A stretch of 24,418 nucleotides of DNA from the NCBI GenBank assembly GCA_017419325.1, contig JAFOLN010000173.1, positions 1-24,418 on the forward strand, written 5' to 3'. Source of the stretch: Clostridia bacterium. Lineage in GTDB: Bacteria > Bacillota > Clostridia > Oscillospirales > RGIG577. The position numbers were made by a program, and so were the translations under genes. This document shows positions 6,955 through 15,038 of this stretch, one piece after another (position 1 is the first letter of the stretch; every line of letters begins with the position of its first letter). The notes beneath the pieces were generated by a model. That model did no database searches. It was not told where the DNA came from and saw nothing but the letters and a program-made list of their open reading frames with translations.

Positions 6955-7869
6955 ATGTCGATAGATGTCCTTATTAAAAAGATAAAAGAGAAAAACAACC
7001 CCACGGTGGCGGGGCTCGACCCTCTTCTTTCGTATGTGCCGGAGCACATAACGACAGAGTGCTTTAAAAAGTACGGCGAGACGCTTGAGGGAGCATCCAA
7101 GGCCATATACCGCTTCAACACCGCGCTAATTGACGAGCTTTCCGACGTGGTGGCGGCGGTGAAGCTCCAGTCGGCATATTACGAGCTTTACGGCTGGCGC
7201 GGCGTTAAAGTGCTCGATGAGACCGTAAGATACGCAAAAGACAAGGGACTTTACGTCATCGTTGACGTAAAGCGAAACGACATAGGCTCCACCGCGAAGG
7301 CTTACGCGGGCGCGTACCTTTCGGGCGCGGACGTGGGCGGCAAGCTTATACCCGCGTTCGGCGCGGATTCGATAACCGTAAACGGCTATCTCGGCACCGA
7401 CGGCATAACCCCCTTTACGGAGGCGTGCCGCGAACATAAAAAGAGCATTTTCGTGCTTGTAAAAACGTCGAACCCCTCATCCGGCGAGCTTCAGGACAAA
7501 AAGATAGGCGAAAGCCCCGTATATGAGGTGATGGCCGACATGGTAAACGGCTGGGGCGAAGGGCTTATCGGCGAATACGGCTATTCCTGTGTGGGCGCGG
7601 TCGTGGGAGCGACGTACCCCGAGATGCAGAAGGTGTTAAGAAAGCGTATGCCGAAGGCGTACTTCCTCGTGCCGGGCTACGGCGCGCAGGGCGCGGGTGC
7701 GGCCGACGTTGTGAACGCCTTCAATGAGGACGGCCTCGGCGCGGTGATAAATTCGTCGAGAGCCATAATGTGCGCATATAAAAAGACGGGCGACTCTGTA
7801 AACTTCGCCCGCGCGGCAAGAGACGAGGCCGTGCGCATGAGAGATGAGATAACGGCGGCGCTGGGCTGA
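6955..7869 (+). CDS. pyrF: Orotidine 5'-phosphate decarboxylase (long, type 2 form)
   Basis: A 304-residue decarboxylase making UMP from OMP. The catalytic DxKxxD array is DVKRND (104-109), with Lys106 the proton donor; AGLDPL (19-24) supplies the first aspartate, and VPGYGAQGAG near 240 is the phosphate-binding end. The length and the sequence around the active site match the long PyrF type of about 270-310 residues rather than the 240-residue E. coli/Bacillus type. It starts 8 bases after pyrC with AGGAGG ahead of the ATG. Confidence 0.95.
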   Translation: MSIDVLIKKIKEKNNPTVAGLDPLLSYVPEHITTECFKKYGETLEGASKAIYRFNTALIDELSDVVAAVKLQSAYYELYGWRGVKVLDETVRYAKDKGLYVIVDVKRNDIGSTAKAYAGAYLSGADVGGKLIPAFGADSITVNGYLGTDGITPFTEACREHKKSIFVLVKTSNPSSGELQDKKIGESPVYEVMADMVNGWGEGLIGEYGYSCVGAVVGATYPEMQKVLRKRMPKAYFLVPGYGAQGAGAADVVNAFNEDGLGAVINSSRAIMCAYKKTGDSVNFARAARDEAVRMRDEITAALG

Positions 7870-7917
7870 AAGCCCTTCGCCAATCAAGTATAAATGATAT
7901 AAAGGAGTGTAAACGGT

Positions 7918-8991
7918 ATGCAGGCGGTTTTAGTGCTTGAAAGCGGAGAAAGATTTTACGGCCGTTCGTTCGGCGCGGAGGCAAACGCTGCGGGTGAGCT
8001 TGTCTTCTATTCCGCAATGGCGGGATATCAGGAGGTATTATGCGACCCCGCGCATCAGAATAAGCTTGTTATAATGACGTACCCCATGGTGGGCAGCTAC
8101 GGCGTGAACGAGCAGGACGGCACGGATTTCTGCGCAACGGGCCTTATAGTCAAGGAATACGTGGACTATCCCAGCAACTTCCGTTCGGAGGGTACGCTTT
8201 CCGAGCTGATGAAGGAGAAGGGCGTAGTCGGCATAGAGGGAATAGATACGCGCGCGCTGGTAAAGAGGCTGAGAAACGGCGACCGCATCCGCGCCGCGCT
8301 TATTGCAACGGACGACAAGATCGATTTTGAAGAGGTGGGCTTCATCCTTGAATGCACGCCCCTCGATTTCGGCGTGCTTGGCATGACGGGCGACTTCCCC
8401 GAGGTATACAGACCCGAGGGGGAGACGAAGTGCCGCATTGCGCTTTACGATTTCGGCACGAAGAAAAGCGTTATAAACGCCTTCACGTCGCAGGGCGCTG
8501 AGGTCACCGTATATCCGCCGAGAAGCGACGTTGACAATATCGCCCGCATGAACTTTGACGCGCTCATAATAGCGGGCGGCGCGGGCGAGCTTGAGGACAG
8601 CATAAAGAAGTATACCGAGAGGGTGAAGGCTCTCATCGCCCTGGGGCTTCCCACGCTGGGCGTCGACATGGGTCATCTCATGATTGCGGCGGCGCTGGGC
8701 GGAAAGATAAAGCAGATGGACAAGGCGCACAGAAGCGCGTCCTGCACCGTGCGCGACATTAAGGCGTCCCGCGTTTATCCCACGCAGCAGAGCCACGTAT
8801 ACGAGGTGTGCGCGGACGCGCTCCCCGAGGGCGCAGAGGTCTCCTTCGTATGTCAGAACGACGGCTGCGTTGAAGGACTTGATTACCCCGAAAAGAATAT
8901 AAAGACCGTGCAGTTCTATCCCGACGGCTACCCGAAGGAATACGGCACCGGTTATGTATACAGCGAATTTTTAGACTCGCTCAAAGGTTAG
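7918..8991 (+). CDS. carA: Carbamoyl phosphate synthetase small subunit with degenerate glutaminase site
   Basis: A 357-residue CarA-type protein. The N-terminal domain is normal: GELVFYSAMAGYQEVL (26-41), MTYPMVGSYGVNEQDG (53-68), EGIDTRAL (107-114). The C-terminal class I amidotransferase domain aligns with E. coli CarA without large gaps, but the catalytic residues are changed. The nucleophile motif GICLGHQ reads GVDMGHL, so Cys269 becomes Asp250 (GAC, bases 8665-8667). The FQGHPEASP segment reads VQFYPDGYP, so His353 becomes Tyr334 and Glu355 becomes Asp336. The oxyanion segment SNGPGDP reads AGGAGEL. There is no frameshift or stop, and AAAGGAGTG precedes the ATG. It presumably still binds CarB but should not hydrolyse glutamine. 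It starts 48 bases after pyrF and ends 12 bases before carB. Confidence 0.93.
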   Translation: MQAVLVLESGERFYGRSFGAEANAAGELVFYSAMAGYQEVLCDPAHQNKLVIMTYPMVGSYGVNEQDGTDFCATGLIVKEYVDYPSNFRSEGTLSELMKEKGVVGIEGIDTRALVKRLRNGDRIRAALIATDDKIDFEEVGFILECTPLDFGVLGMTGDFPEVYRPEGETKCRIALYDFGTKKSVINAFTSQGAEVTVYPPRSDVDNIARMNFDALIIAGGAGELEDSIKKYTERVKALIALGLPTLGVDMGHLMIAAALGGKIKQMDKAHRSASCTVRDIKASRVYPTQQSHVYEVCADALPEGAEVSFVCQNDGCVEGLDYPEKNIKTVQFYPDGYPKEYGTGYVYSEFLDSLKG

Positions 8992-9003
8992 GAGGAAAGT
9001 AAA

Positions 9004-12000
9004 ATGCCACTTCGCAAGGAACTTAAAAAAGTACTCGTTATCGGCTCCGGACCGATAATCATAGGACAGGCGGCGGAATTCGACTACGCCGGCACGCAGG
9101 CCTGCAAGGCGCTTAAAGAGGACGGCATATGCGTTGTTCTGGTAAACTCCAATCCGGCGACCATAATGACCGACAAGCATATGGCGGACAAGATATACCT
9201 TGAGCCGCTCAACATAGACGTTTTAAAGAGGATAATAGAGATAGAAAGACCCGACGCCGTGCTCTCGAACCTGGGCGGTCAGATGGGACTTAACTTAAGC
9301 ATAGAGCTTGCCGAAAGCGGATTTTTGGACGAATACGGCGTGAAGCTCCTCGGAGCAAAGGTGGACACCATAAGAAAGGCGGAGGACCGTCAGGCGTTCA
9401 AGGACACCATGGAGGAGATAGGCGAGCCCTGCATCGCGTCTAAGGTCGTAACGACCATCGAGGACGCGGTGGACTTCGCAAAGGAAATAGACTACCCCGT
9501 TATAGTGCGCCCCGCGTATACCATGGGCGGCACCGGCGGCGGCCGCGCGAACGACGAGGCGCAGCTTCGTGAGATAGCCGAGGTGGGCATCCGCTCCAGC
9601 CGCGTGGGTCAGATACTCATAGAGAAGTGCGTGGCCGGATGGAAGGAGATAGAGTATGAGGTAATGCGCGACAGCGCGGGCAACGCCATTTCCATATGCA
9701 ACATGGAAAACGTGGACCCCGTAGGCGTCCACACGGGCGACAGCATAGTTGTGGCTCCGACTCAGACGCTCTCCGCCATGGAGTGCGCGCGCCTTCGCGC
9801 CTCGGCTCTGAAGATAGTATGCGCGCTGGGCGTTGAGGGCGGCTGCAACGTGCAGTTCGCCGTTGACCCCGACAGCTTTGACTATGCCGTAATAGAGGTA
9901 AATCCGCGAGTATCGCGCTCAAGCGCCCTTGCGTCAAAGGCTACGGGCTATCCGATAGCAAGAGTTGCGTCGAAGATCGCCATAGGCTACAATCTTGACG
10001 AGATAAAGAACTCCGTAACGGGCACCACCTTCGCATCGAGCGAGCCGTCCATCGACTATATCGTACTTAAATTCCCCAAGTGGCCCTTCGACAAGTTCGT
10101 ATACGGCGACAGAACGCTGGGCACGCAGATGAAGGCCACGGGCGAGGTAATGTGCATAGCCGACAGCTTCGAGGCGGCGCTCATGAAGGCCGTTCGCTGC
10201 ATAGAGCTGAAGCTTGACCGCATGTACATGCCCCACATTGAGGAGATGGAGCTTCCCGAGATAATAGAAGGCATAAAGAAGTGCAACGACGAGCGCATTT
10301 TCTACATCTGCGCGGCACTGCGGCGCGGCGTGACCATCGATGAGATATACGACCTTACGAAGATGGACAGATGGTTCGTTCATAAGCTTCAGGGCCTTAT
10401 CAACATGGAATACATGCTTGAAAACGAGCTTCTTACCCCCGGCGTTTACCGCGAGGCAAAGAAGATGGGCTTTTTGGACAGCACCATAGAAAACCTTTCG
10501 GGCGAGAAGATAAAGGCTCCCATAAAGCCCGTATACAAGATGGTCGACACCTGCGCGGGCGAGATAGAGGCGAAGACGCCGTACTACTATTCCACCTACG
10601 ACGAGGACAACGAGGCGCGCCCCTCCGACAAGAAGAAGATACTCGTTTTCGGCTCCGGCCCCATAAGAATAGGCCAGGGCATAGAGTTCGACTACTGCTC
10701 CGTACACTGCGTATGGGCTCTTAAGAACCTGGGCTACGAGACGATAATCGCAAACAACAACCCCGAGACCGTATCCACCGACTTCGACACCTCCGACAGG
10801 CTCTATTTCGAGCCTTTGACCCGCGAGGACGTGCTCTCCATACTTGAAACGGAGAAGCCCGACGGCGCGATAGTGCAGTTCGGCGGTCAGACGGCCATAA
10901 ACCTTGTACAGCATATAAAGGACTCCGGCGTAAAGATTCTCGGCACCCAGCCCGACATGATAGACGCGGCGGAGGACAGAGAGATATTCGACGGCGTGCT
11001 TGAAAGATGCGGCATACCGAGACCGAAGAGCGCAAGCGTATTCAAGCTGGACGAGGCGCTCGCGGCGGCGAACGACATAGGCTACCCCGTGCTTGTGCGC
11101 CCCTCCTATGTTCTCGGCGGCAAGGGCATGGTAATCGCGTATAACGACGACGACGTGAAGGAATTCATGGGCATCATAAACCGCGAGGTTCAGGAGCACC
11201 CCATACTCATCGACAAGTACATGATGGGCAAGGAGGTAGAGGTAGACGCCATAAGCGACGGCAAGGACATCCTCATCCCCGGCATAATGGAGCATCTTGA
11301 GCGCGCGGGCGTTCACTCCGGCGACTCCATCTCCGTATATCCGGCGTACAGCCTGTCGGACGAGACGAAGAAGACCATAGTTGAATATACGGCCCGCCTC
11401 GCAAAGGAGCTTAAGGTGCTCGGCCTTCTTAACATCCAGTACGTCGTATATGACGGCAAGGTATACGTTATAGAAGTAAACCCGCGTTCGTCGCGCACGG
11501 TGCCTTACATCTCGAAGGTAACGAACATCCCGATGATAGAGCTTGCGACGCGCTGCATCTTAGGCGAGCCGTTAAAGAGCCTCGGATTCGGCACGGGCAT
11601 ATATAAGGAGAGCGACTATGTTGCCGTAAAGGTTCCCGTATTCTCCTTTGAGAAGCTCCACGACGTTGACACCCAGCTCGGCCCCGAGATGAAGTCCACG
11701 GGCGAGGTTTTAGGCCTTGCGCGCACCTTTGACGAGGCGCTCCTTAAGGGCCTTACCGCCAGCGGATATAAGCTCAACAGAACGGGCGGCGTGCTCTTCT
11801 CCATAAGGGATCAGGATAAGCCGGAGCTTTCCGCGCTGGCGCGCAAGTTCGTCGATATGGGCTTCTCCATATACGGCACGGGCGGCACCGCAAGGTTCCT
11901 CCGTCAGAACGGCATAGACGCCACCAGCGTAAAGAAGATAAGCGAGGACAAGGACGATAACGTTTTGAACTTCATTGAAAGCGGCAAGGTAAACTACGTT

Positions 12001-12180
12001 ATAAGCACCTCTACCCACGGCAGACAGCCCCAGAGAGAGGGCGTTCGCATCCGCCGCAAGTCGGTAGAGCGCGGCGTCGTATGCCTCACCTCCTTCGATA
12101 CGGCCAACGCCGTTGTGGAGTGCCTGCACCTTGACAAGAAGGCGCATGAGCTTGAAATGGTGAATATAGCTGATATATAA
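9004..12180 (+). CDS. carB: Carbamoyl phosphate synthetase large subunit
   Basis: A 1058-residue synthetase that makes carbamoyl phosphate from bicarbonate, ammonia and two ATP. The two homologous halves each start with a GSGP block (residues about 15 and 550). ATP-grasp 1 carries VRPAYTMGGTGGG (about 168-180) and EVNPRVSRSSALASK (298-312); ATP-grasp 2 carries VRPSYVLGGKGM and EVNPRSSRTVPYISK (824-838). The last roughly 130 residues are the MGS allosteric domain (GFSIYGTGGTARFL, then STSTHG). No key motif is missing, so the synthetase itself appears active although its partner CarA has lost the glutaminase triad. Length is close to the E. coli 1073. Last gene of the pyr operon. Confidence 0.97.
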   Translation: MPLRKELKKVLVIGSGPIIIGQAAEFDYAGTQACKALKEDGICVVLVNSNPATIMTDKHMADKIYLEPLNIDVLKRIIEIERPDAVLSNLGGQMGLNLSIELAESGFLDEYGVKLLGAKVDTIRKAEDRQAFKDTMEEIGEPCIASKVVTTIEDAVDFAKEIDYPVIVRPAYTMGGTGGGRANDEAQLREIAEVGIRSSRVGQILIEKCVAGWKEIEYEVMRDSAGNAISICNMENVDPVGVHTGDSIVVAPTQTLSAMECARLRASALKIVCALGVEGGCNVQFAVDPDSFDYAVIEVNPRVSRSSALASKATGYPIARVASKIAIGYNLDEIKNSVTGTTFASSEPSIDYIVLKFPKWPFDKFVYGDRTLGTQMKATGEVMCIADSFEAALMKAVRCIELKLDRMYMPHIEEMELPEIIEGIKKCNDERIFYICAALRRGVTIDEIYDLTKMDRWFVHKLQGLINMEYMLENELLTPGVYREAKKMGFLDSTIENLSGEKIKAPIKPVYKMVDTCAGEIEAKTPYYYSTYDEDNEARPSDKKKILVFGSGPIRIGQGIEFDYCSVHCVWALKNLGYETIIANNNPETVSTDFDTSDRLYFEPLTREDVLSILETEKPDGAIVQFGGQTAINLVQHIKDSGVKILGTQPDMIDAAEDREIFDGVLERCGIPRPKSASVFKLDEALAAANDIGYPVLVRPSYVLGGKGMVIAYNDDDVKEFMGIINREVQEHPILIDKYMMGKEVEVDAISDGKDILIPGIMEHLERAGVHSGDSISVYPAYSLSDETKKTIVEYTARLAKELKVLGLLNIQYVVYDGKVYVIEVNPRSSRTVPYISKVTNIPMIELATRCILGEPLKSLGFGTGIYKESDYVAVKVPVFSFEKLHDVDTQLGPEMKSTGEVLGLARTFDEALLKGLTASGYKLNRTGGVLFSIRDQDKPELSALARKFVDMGFSIYGTGGTARFLRQNGIDATSVKKISEDKDDNVLNFIESGKVNYVISTSTHGRQPQREGVRIRRKSVERGVVCLTSFDTANAVVECLHLDKKAHELEMVNIADI

Positions 12181-12190
12181 GATAAAAAAT

Positions 12191-12210
12191 GCGGGCCGTG
12201 AAAAGCCCGC
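12191..12210 (+). other. Short GC hairpin just after carB
   Basis: GCGGGC (12191-12196) pairs with GCCCGC (12205-12210) around an 8-base loop, starting 10 bases after the carB stop. No T run follows, so it is not an intrinsic terminator by itself; it may protect the mRNA 3' end. Confidence 0.45.
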
Positions 12211-12237
12211 ACGCCTCCCTTAAAGGGATTATTTAAG

Positions 12238-12275
12238 AAAAAAGACAGCGCGGCAAATCCGTTGCTGTCTTTTTT
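12238..12275 (+). terminator. Rho-independent terminator of the pyr operon
   Basis: The 12-base arms AAAAAAGACAGC (12238-12249) and GCTGTCTTTTTT (12264-12275) are perfectly complementary around a 14-base loop, and the right arm ends in six T. It lies about 58 bases after the carB stop. Confidence 0.85.
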
Positions 12276-12285
12276 CTATAGGGAC

Positions 12286-12319
12286 AAAAAAGGCGTGACC
12301 CACGGGGTCACGCCTTTTT
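12286..12319 (-). terminator. Bidirectional terminator between carB and rnfB
   Basis: GGCGTGACC (12292-12300) and GGTCACGCC (12306-12314) form a perfect 9-base stem flanked by A and T runs on the two sides, so it works on either strand. On the minus strand it comes 11 bases after the rnfB stop and ends the rnf operon; on the plus strand it backs up the pyr terminator. Confidence 0.9.
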
Positions 12320-12329
12320 ATTTCAGCCG

Positions 12330-13196
12330 TTAATTTTTCGGCGTCACCGATACTGGCTCGTTTTCCTTATTGAAGAAAACTGCCTTATCGGTGTCGATCT
12401 TTATTATCTTCTTCGGGCACTTCTCAACGCACTTGCCGCACTCGATGCACTTTTCGTAATCGATCTTTGCAAGGTTGTCGGTGACGGTTATCGCGCCTGT
12501 GGGGCATACCTTCGTGCACATGCGGCAGCCGATGCAGCCGGCAGTGCACTTTTCCTTCATGGCCGCGCCCTTGTCGTGGGAGTGGCACATTACGAAGATG
12601 CTGCTGTCGTAGGGCACCATCTCGATTATCTTCTTGGGGCACGCGTCGCGGCACATACCGCAGGCCACGCACTTTTCCTTGTCAACGACAGCCACGCCGT
12701 CCTGAATGCTTATCGCGCCGAACTTGCACACCTTTGCGCAGGTGCCGAGTCCTATGCAGCCGAATTCGCAGTACTTCGTGCCGTTGCCGAATCTCATTGC
12801 CGATACGCAGTCGGTAACGCCGTCGTACTCATACTTAAGACGGGCCGCTATGTTGTTCTTGCCGGAGCAGACTACGCGCGCGCCGTAGCGAACGGCGTTC
12901 TCCGCGGGAGCCATGCCCATTATTTCCGCTATGCGGTCATACGTCTCGTTCGACGAAACGGGGCAGGCGTTGGGCTTCGCCTTGCCTTCAACGATAGCCG
13001 AAGCCAGCGCGTTGCAGCCTGCAAAGCCGCAGCCGCCGCAGTTCGCGCCGGGGAGCGTATCTGCTATCTCGCCTATACGCTCGTCGGTATCAACGGCGAA
13101 CGCCTTCGACGCTATGCCAAGGATTATACCGAAGATAAGTCCGAGTATTGCAAGCGTTCCTACGGCGTATACGATACTCATAACATCAATATTCAT
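12330..13196 (-). CDS. rnfB: Rnf complex iron-sulfur subunit RnfB
   Basis: A 288-residue subunit that passes electrons from ferredoxin into the membrane-bound Rnf complex. An N-terminal membrane helix (about 7-30) is followed by the CxxCx4Cx16C cluster motif at Cys53, 56, 61 and 78, typical of RnfB/RsxB. Further cysteine sets fit ferredoxin-type [4Fe-4S] clusters: around 143-157, CVACGMCRDAC (176-186), CIGCRMCTKVC (221-231) and CIECGKCVEKC (250-260). This many clusters is typical of clostridial RnfB. GGAGG precedes the ATG, 12 bases after the rnfA stop. Last gene of the rnfCDGEAB operon. Confidence 0.96.
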   Translation of the reverse strand: MNIDVMSIVYAVGTLAILGLIFGIILGIASKAFAVDTDERIGEIADTLPGANCGGCGFAGCNALASAIVEGKAKPNACPVSSNETYDRIAEIMGMAPAENAVRYGARVVCSGKNNIAARLKYEYDGVTDCVSAMRFGNGTKYCEFGCIGLGTCAKVCKFGAISIQDGVAVVDKEKCVACGMCRDACPKKIIEMVPYDSSIFVMCHSHDKGAAMKEKCTAGCIGCRMCTKVCPTGAITVTDNLAKIDYEKCIECGKCVEKCPKKIIKIDTDKAVFFNKENEPVSVTPKN

Positions 13197-13208
13197 TATA
13201 CACGCCTC

Positions 13209-13793
13209 CTATACGACCTTGAGACCCGAGAATCCCATGAAAGCGATGGCCATAAGCGACGCGCTTACGAGCGCGATGGGCAGACCCTCGAAGCTCTTCG
13301 GGATATCGGAGTATTCAAGTCTTTCACGCACGGATGCAAACAGCACGATGGCCAGCGTAAAGCCTACCGCAGCCGTGAATCCGTATACGATGGATTCGAT
13401 AAAGTTGTAGTCGTTCTGTATGTTCAGAAGCGCAACGCCCAGTACGGCGCAGTTCGTCGTTACGAGCGGCAGGTAAATACCGAGCGACGAGTAGAGCGCG
13501 GGCATCATCTTCTGGAGCGCCATCTCTATGAACTGAACGAGGGACGCGATTACAAGGATGAACACGACGGTCTGCATAAATCCAAGCCCGAAAACGTCAA
13601 GGATAAAATGCTGTATGAGCCACGTTATCGCGGAGGCGATAGTCATGGTGAAGGTTACCGCCATGCCCATGCCGGAGGCCGTCTCGACCTTTTTGGAAAC
13701 GCCTAAGAACGGGCAGCAGCCGAGGAACTTATTGAATATAAAGTTCTCGACGAGAACCGCGCCGAGGGCAATCTGGAATAATGAAGTCAGCAT
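13209..13793 (-). CDS. rnfA: Rnf complex membrane subunit RnfA
   Basis: A 194-residue integral membrane protein with about six hydrophobic helices. VENFIFNKFLGCCPFLG (15-31) is the signature region; Cys26 and Cys115 (in TTNCAVLG) match conserved cysteines that, with those of RnfE, hold an intramembrane [2Fe-2S] cluster in the known structures. Length fits the family (about 190). The start ATG overlaps the rnfE stop (TAATG), so the two homologous subunits are translationally coupled. Confidence 0.96.
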   Translation of the reverse strand: MLTSLFQIALGAVLVENFIFNKFLGCCPFLGVSKKVETASGMGMAVTFTMTIASAITWLIQHFILDVFGLGFMQTVVFILVIASLVQFIEMALQKMMPALYSSLGIYLPLVTTNCAVLGVALLNIQNDYNFIESIVYGFTAAVGFTLAIVLFASVRERLEYSDIPKSFEGLPIALVSASLMAIAFMGFSGLKVV

Positions 13794-14419
13794 TATGCGT
13801 TACCCTCCTTCTTTTCCTTCTTTTTTCTCTGTATAAGCTGTATTACGGCAACGATTATACCCAGCACCAAGAATCCGCCGGGAGCCATGCCGATTATCGA
13901 CGCCGGCTGGAACGCGGAGCCGAATACCTCGTGACCTAAGAACGTGCCTGCGCCGAATATCTCACGCACCGTTGCTATGATGAACAGCGCGAAGGTAAAT
14001 CCGAGGCCCATGGTGAGTCCGTCGAAGAAGGACGCGCCCACCGTTCTCTTGGAAGCGAACGCCTCCGCACGGCCGAGTATGATACAGTTTACAACGATAA
14101 GCGGTATGAAAAGACCCAGCGACTTTGAAAGCGAGGGACCGTACGCCTTTAAAATCAGGTCTATCATCGTAACGAATCCCGCGATTATTACGATATAAGC
14201 CGCTATTCTTATCTTTTTCGGGATCACCTTTCTCAAAAGAGAGATGACCACGTTCGAGGCAATGAGTACGACCATTGCCGAAACGCCCATACCGAGTCCG
14301 TTTTCAACGCTGGAGGTTGTTGCCAGCGTGGGACATATGCCGAGCGTCTGCATGAGCACCGGGTTGTTTGTGATTATGCCCGATTTGAACATTTCGCCTA
14401 TTTTAAAATTTTTAGCCAT
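13793..14419 (-). CDS. rnfE: Rnf complex membrane subunit RnfE
   Basis: A 208-residue membrane protein homologous to RnfA with inverted topology. Conserved segments are NNPVLMQTLGICPTLA (18-33) and IVVNCIILGRAEAFA (108-122), each carrying one of the cluster cysteines (Cys29, Cys112). Six membrane helices are followed by a lysine-rich tail. It begins 16 bases after the rnfG stop and overlaps rnfA at TAATG. All residues expected for the RnfA/E electron path are present. Confidence 0.96.
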   Translation of the reverse strand: MAKNFKIGEMFKSGIITNNPVLMQTLGICPTLATTSSVENGLGMGVSAMVVLIASNVVISLLRKVIPKKIRIAAYIVIIAGFVTMIDLILKAYGPSLSKSLGLFIPLIVVNCIILGRAEAFASKRTVGASFFDGLTMGLGFTFALFIIATVREIFGAGTFLGHEVFGSAFQPASIIGMAPGGFLVLGIIVAVIQLIQRKKKEKKEGNA

Positions 14420-14435
14420 ATCCTGCGCCTCCTCC

Positions 14436-15038
14436 CTAATTTACTTGCGCCGCAACCTGTGCGGCAACCTCAACTGCCAGGTTTACACCGGTGGTCACAG
14501 CCGTTGACGATATCGTAGCGCCGGAGATCGCGCGTATCTCGGACGGGCCGGGCTGCGCGTTCTTTATAACGGCGATGGGCGCTTTGTTTCCGTCAAACTG
14601 CGTTATGAAGTCCTCTTCGGTAACGCGGGTGCCCAGTCCGGGGGTCTCCGAATTGGTGGAGAGCACGCGCACGCTCTTTACGGTGCCGTCGGGGAGCACG
14701 CCGACCATAAGATCGATGGCGCCGCCGAAGCCGTTGGGCGAGGAAGCCACGGCAAAGCCCATAAGCTCGCCGTCCGCGCCGTATGCGGCGTAAACGGAGG
14801 AGATGCGCTTTTTGTCAACGTCTGCGGGGACCGCAAGCTCGGTAGTTTCGGTGGAGTCGGGATAAATGCTTGCGATAGCGTTGTCTATCTCAAGCTGTGC
14901 CTGATATGCTATCTGATCCTTCGTGATGGAGTTTACAAAGCCGAGCACAAGCGCAACGCAGAAGGTTATAATGAAAAGGATTATGCCCAGTTTTGCGATG
15001 CTGTCGTTTTTCTTTTTCGTTTTAACGGCCTGGCTCAT
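14436..15038 (-). CDS. rnfG: Rnf complex FMN-binding subunit RnfG
   Basis: A 200-residue protein with one N-terminal membrane helix (about 16-37) and an extracytoplasmic FMN-binding domain. The SGAT motif at 172-175 is where ApbE-type flavin transferase attaches FMN to threonine in RnfG and NqrC. ETPGLGTRV (131-139) is another family signature. The start ATG overlaps the last bases of rnfD by 4, showing coupling. No apbE gene is seen in the window, so the flavin transferase must be encoded elsewhere. Confidence 0.96.
   Translation of the reverse strand: MSQAVKTKKKNDSIAKLGIILFIITFCVALVLGFVNSITKDQIAYQAQLEIDNAIASIYPDSTETTELAVPADVDKKRISSVYAAYGADGELMGFAVASSPNGFGGAIDLMVGVLPDGTVKSVRVLSTNSETPGLGTRVTEEDFITQFDGNKAPIAVIKNAQPGPSEIRAISGATISSTAVTTGVNLAVEVAAQVAAQVN

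Noticed and set aside
8665..8667. Sequencing error or frameshift explaining the missing CarA cysteine
   Set aside because: TGC to GAC needs several base changes, the frame is intact on both sides, and the His and Glu sites are independently changed in an ungapped alignment.
9934..11316. Long antisense open frame (460 codons) within carB
   Set aside because: Opposite a clearly conserved carB; its composition (Val/Leu/Tyr/Ala-rich with no family motif) is that of a reverse-frame shadow of GC-rich codons, and it has no ribosome-binding site context.
12576..13706. Plus-strand frame opposite rnfB and rnfA (376 codons)
   Set aside because: Spans two well-supported minus-strand genes and their spacer; no motif; a shadow frame.
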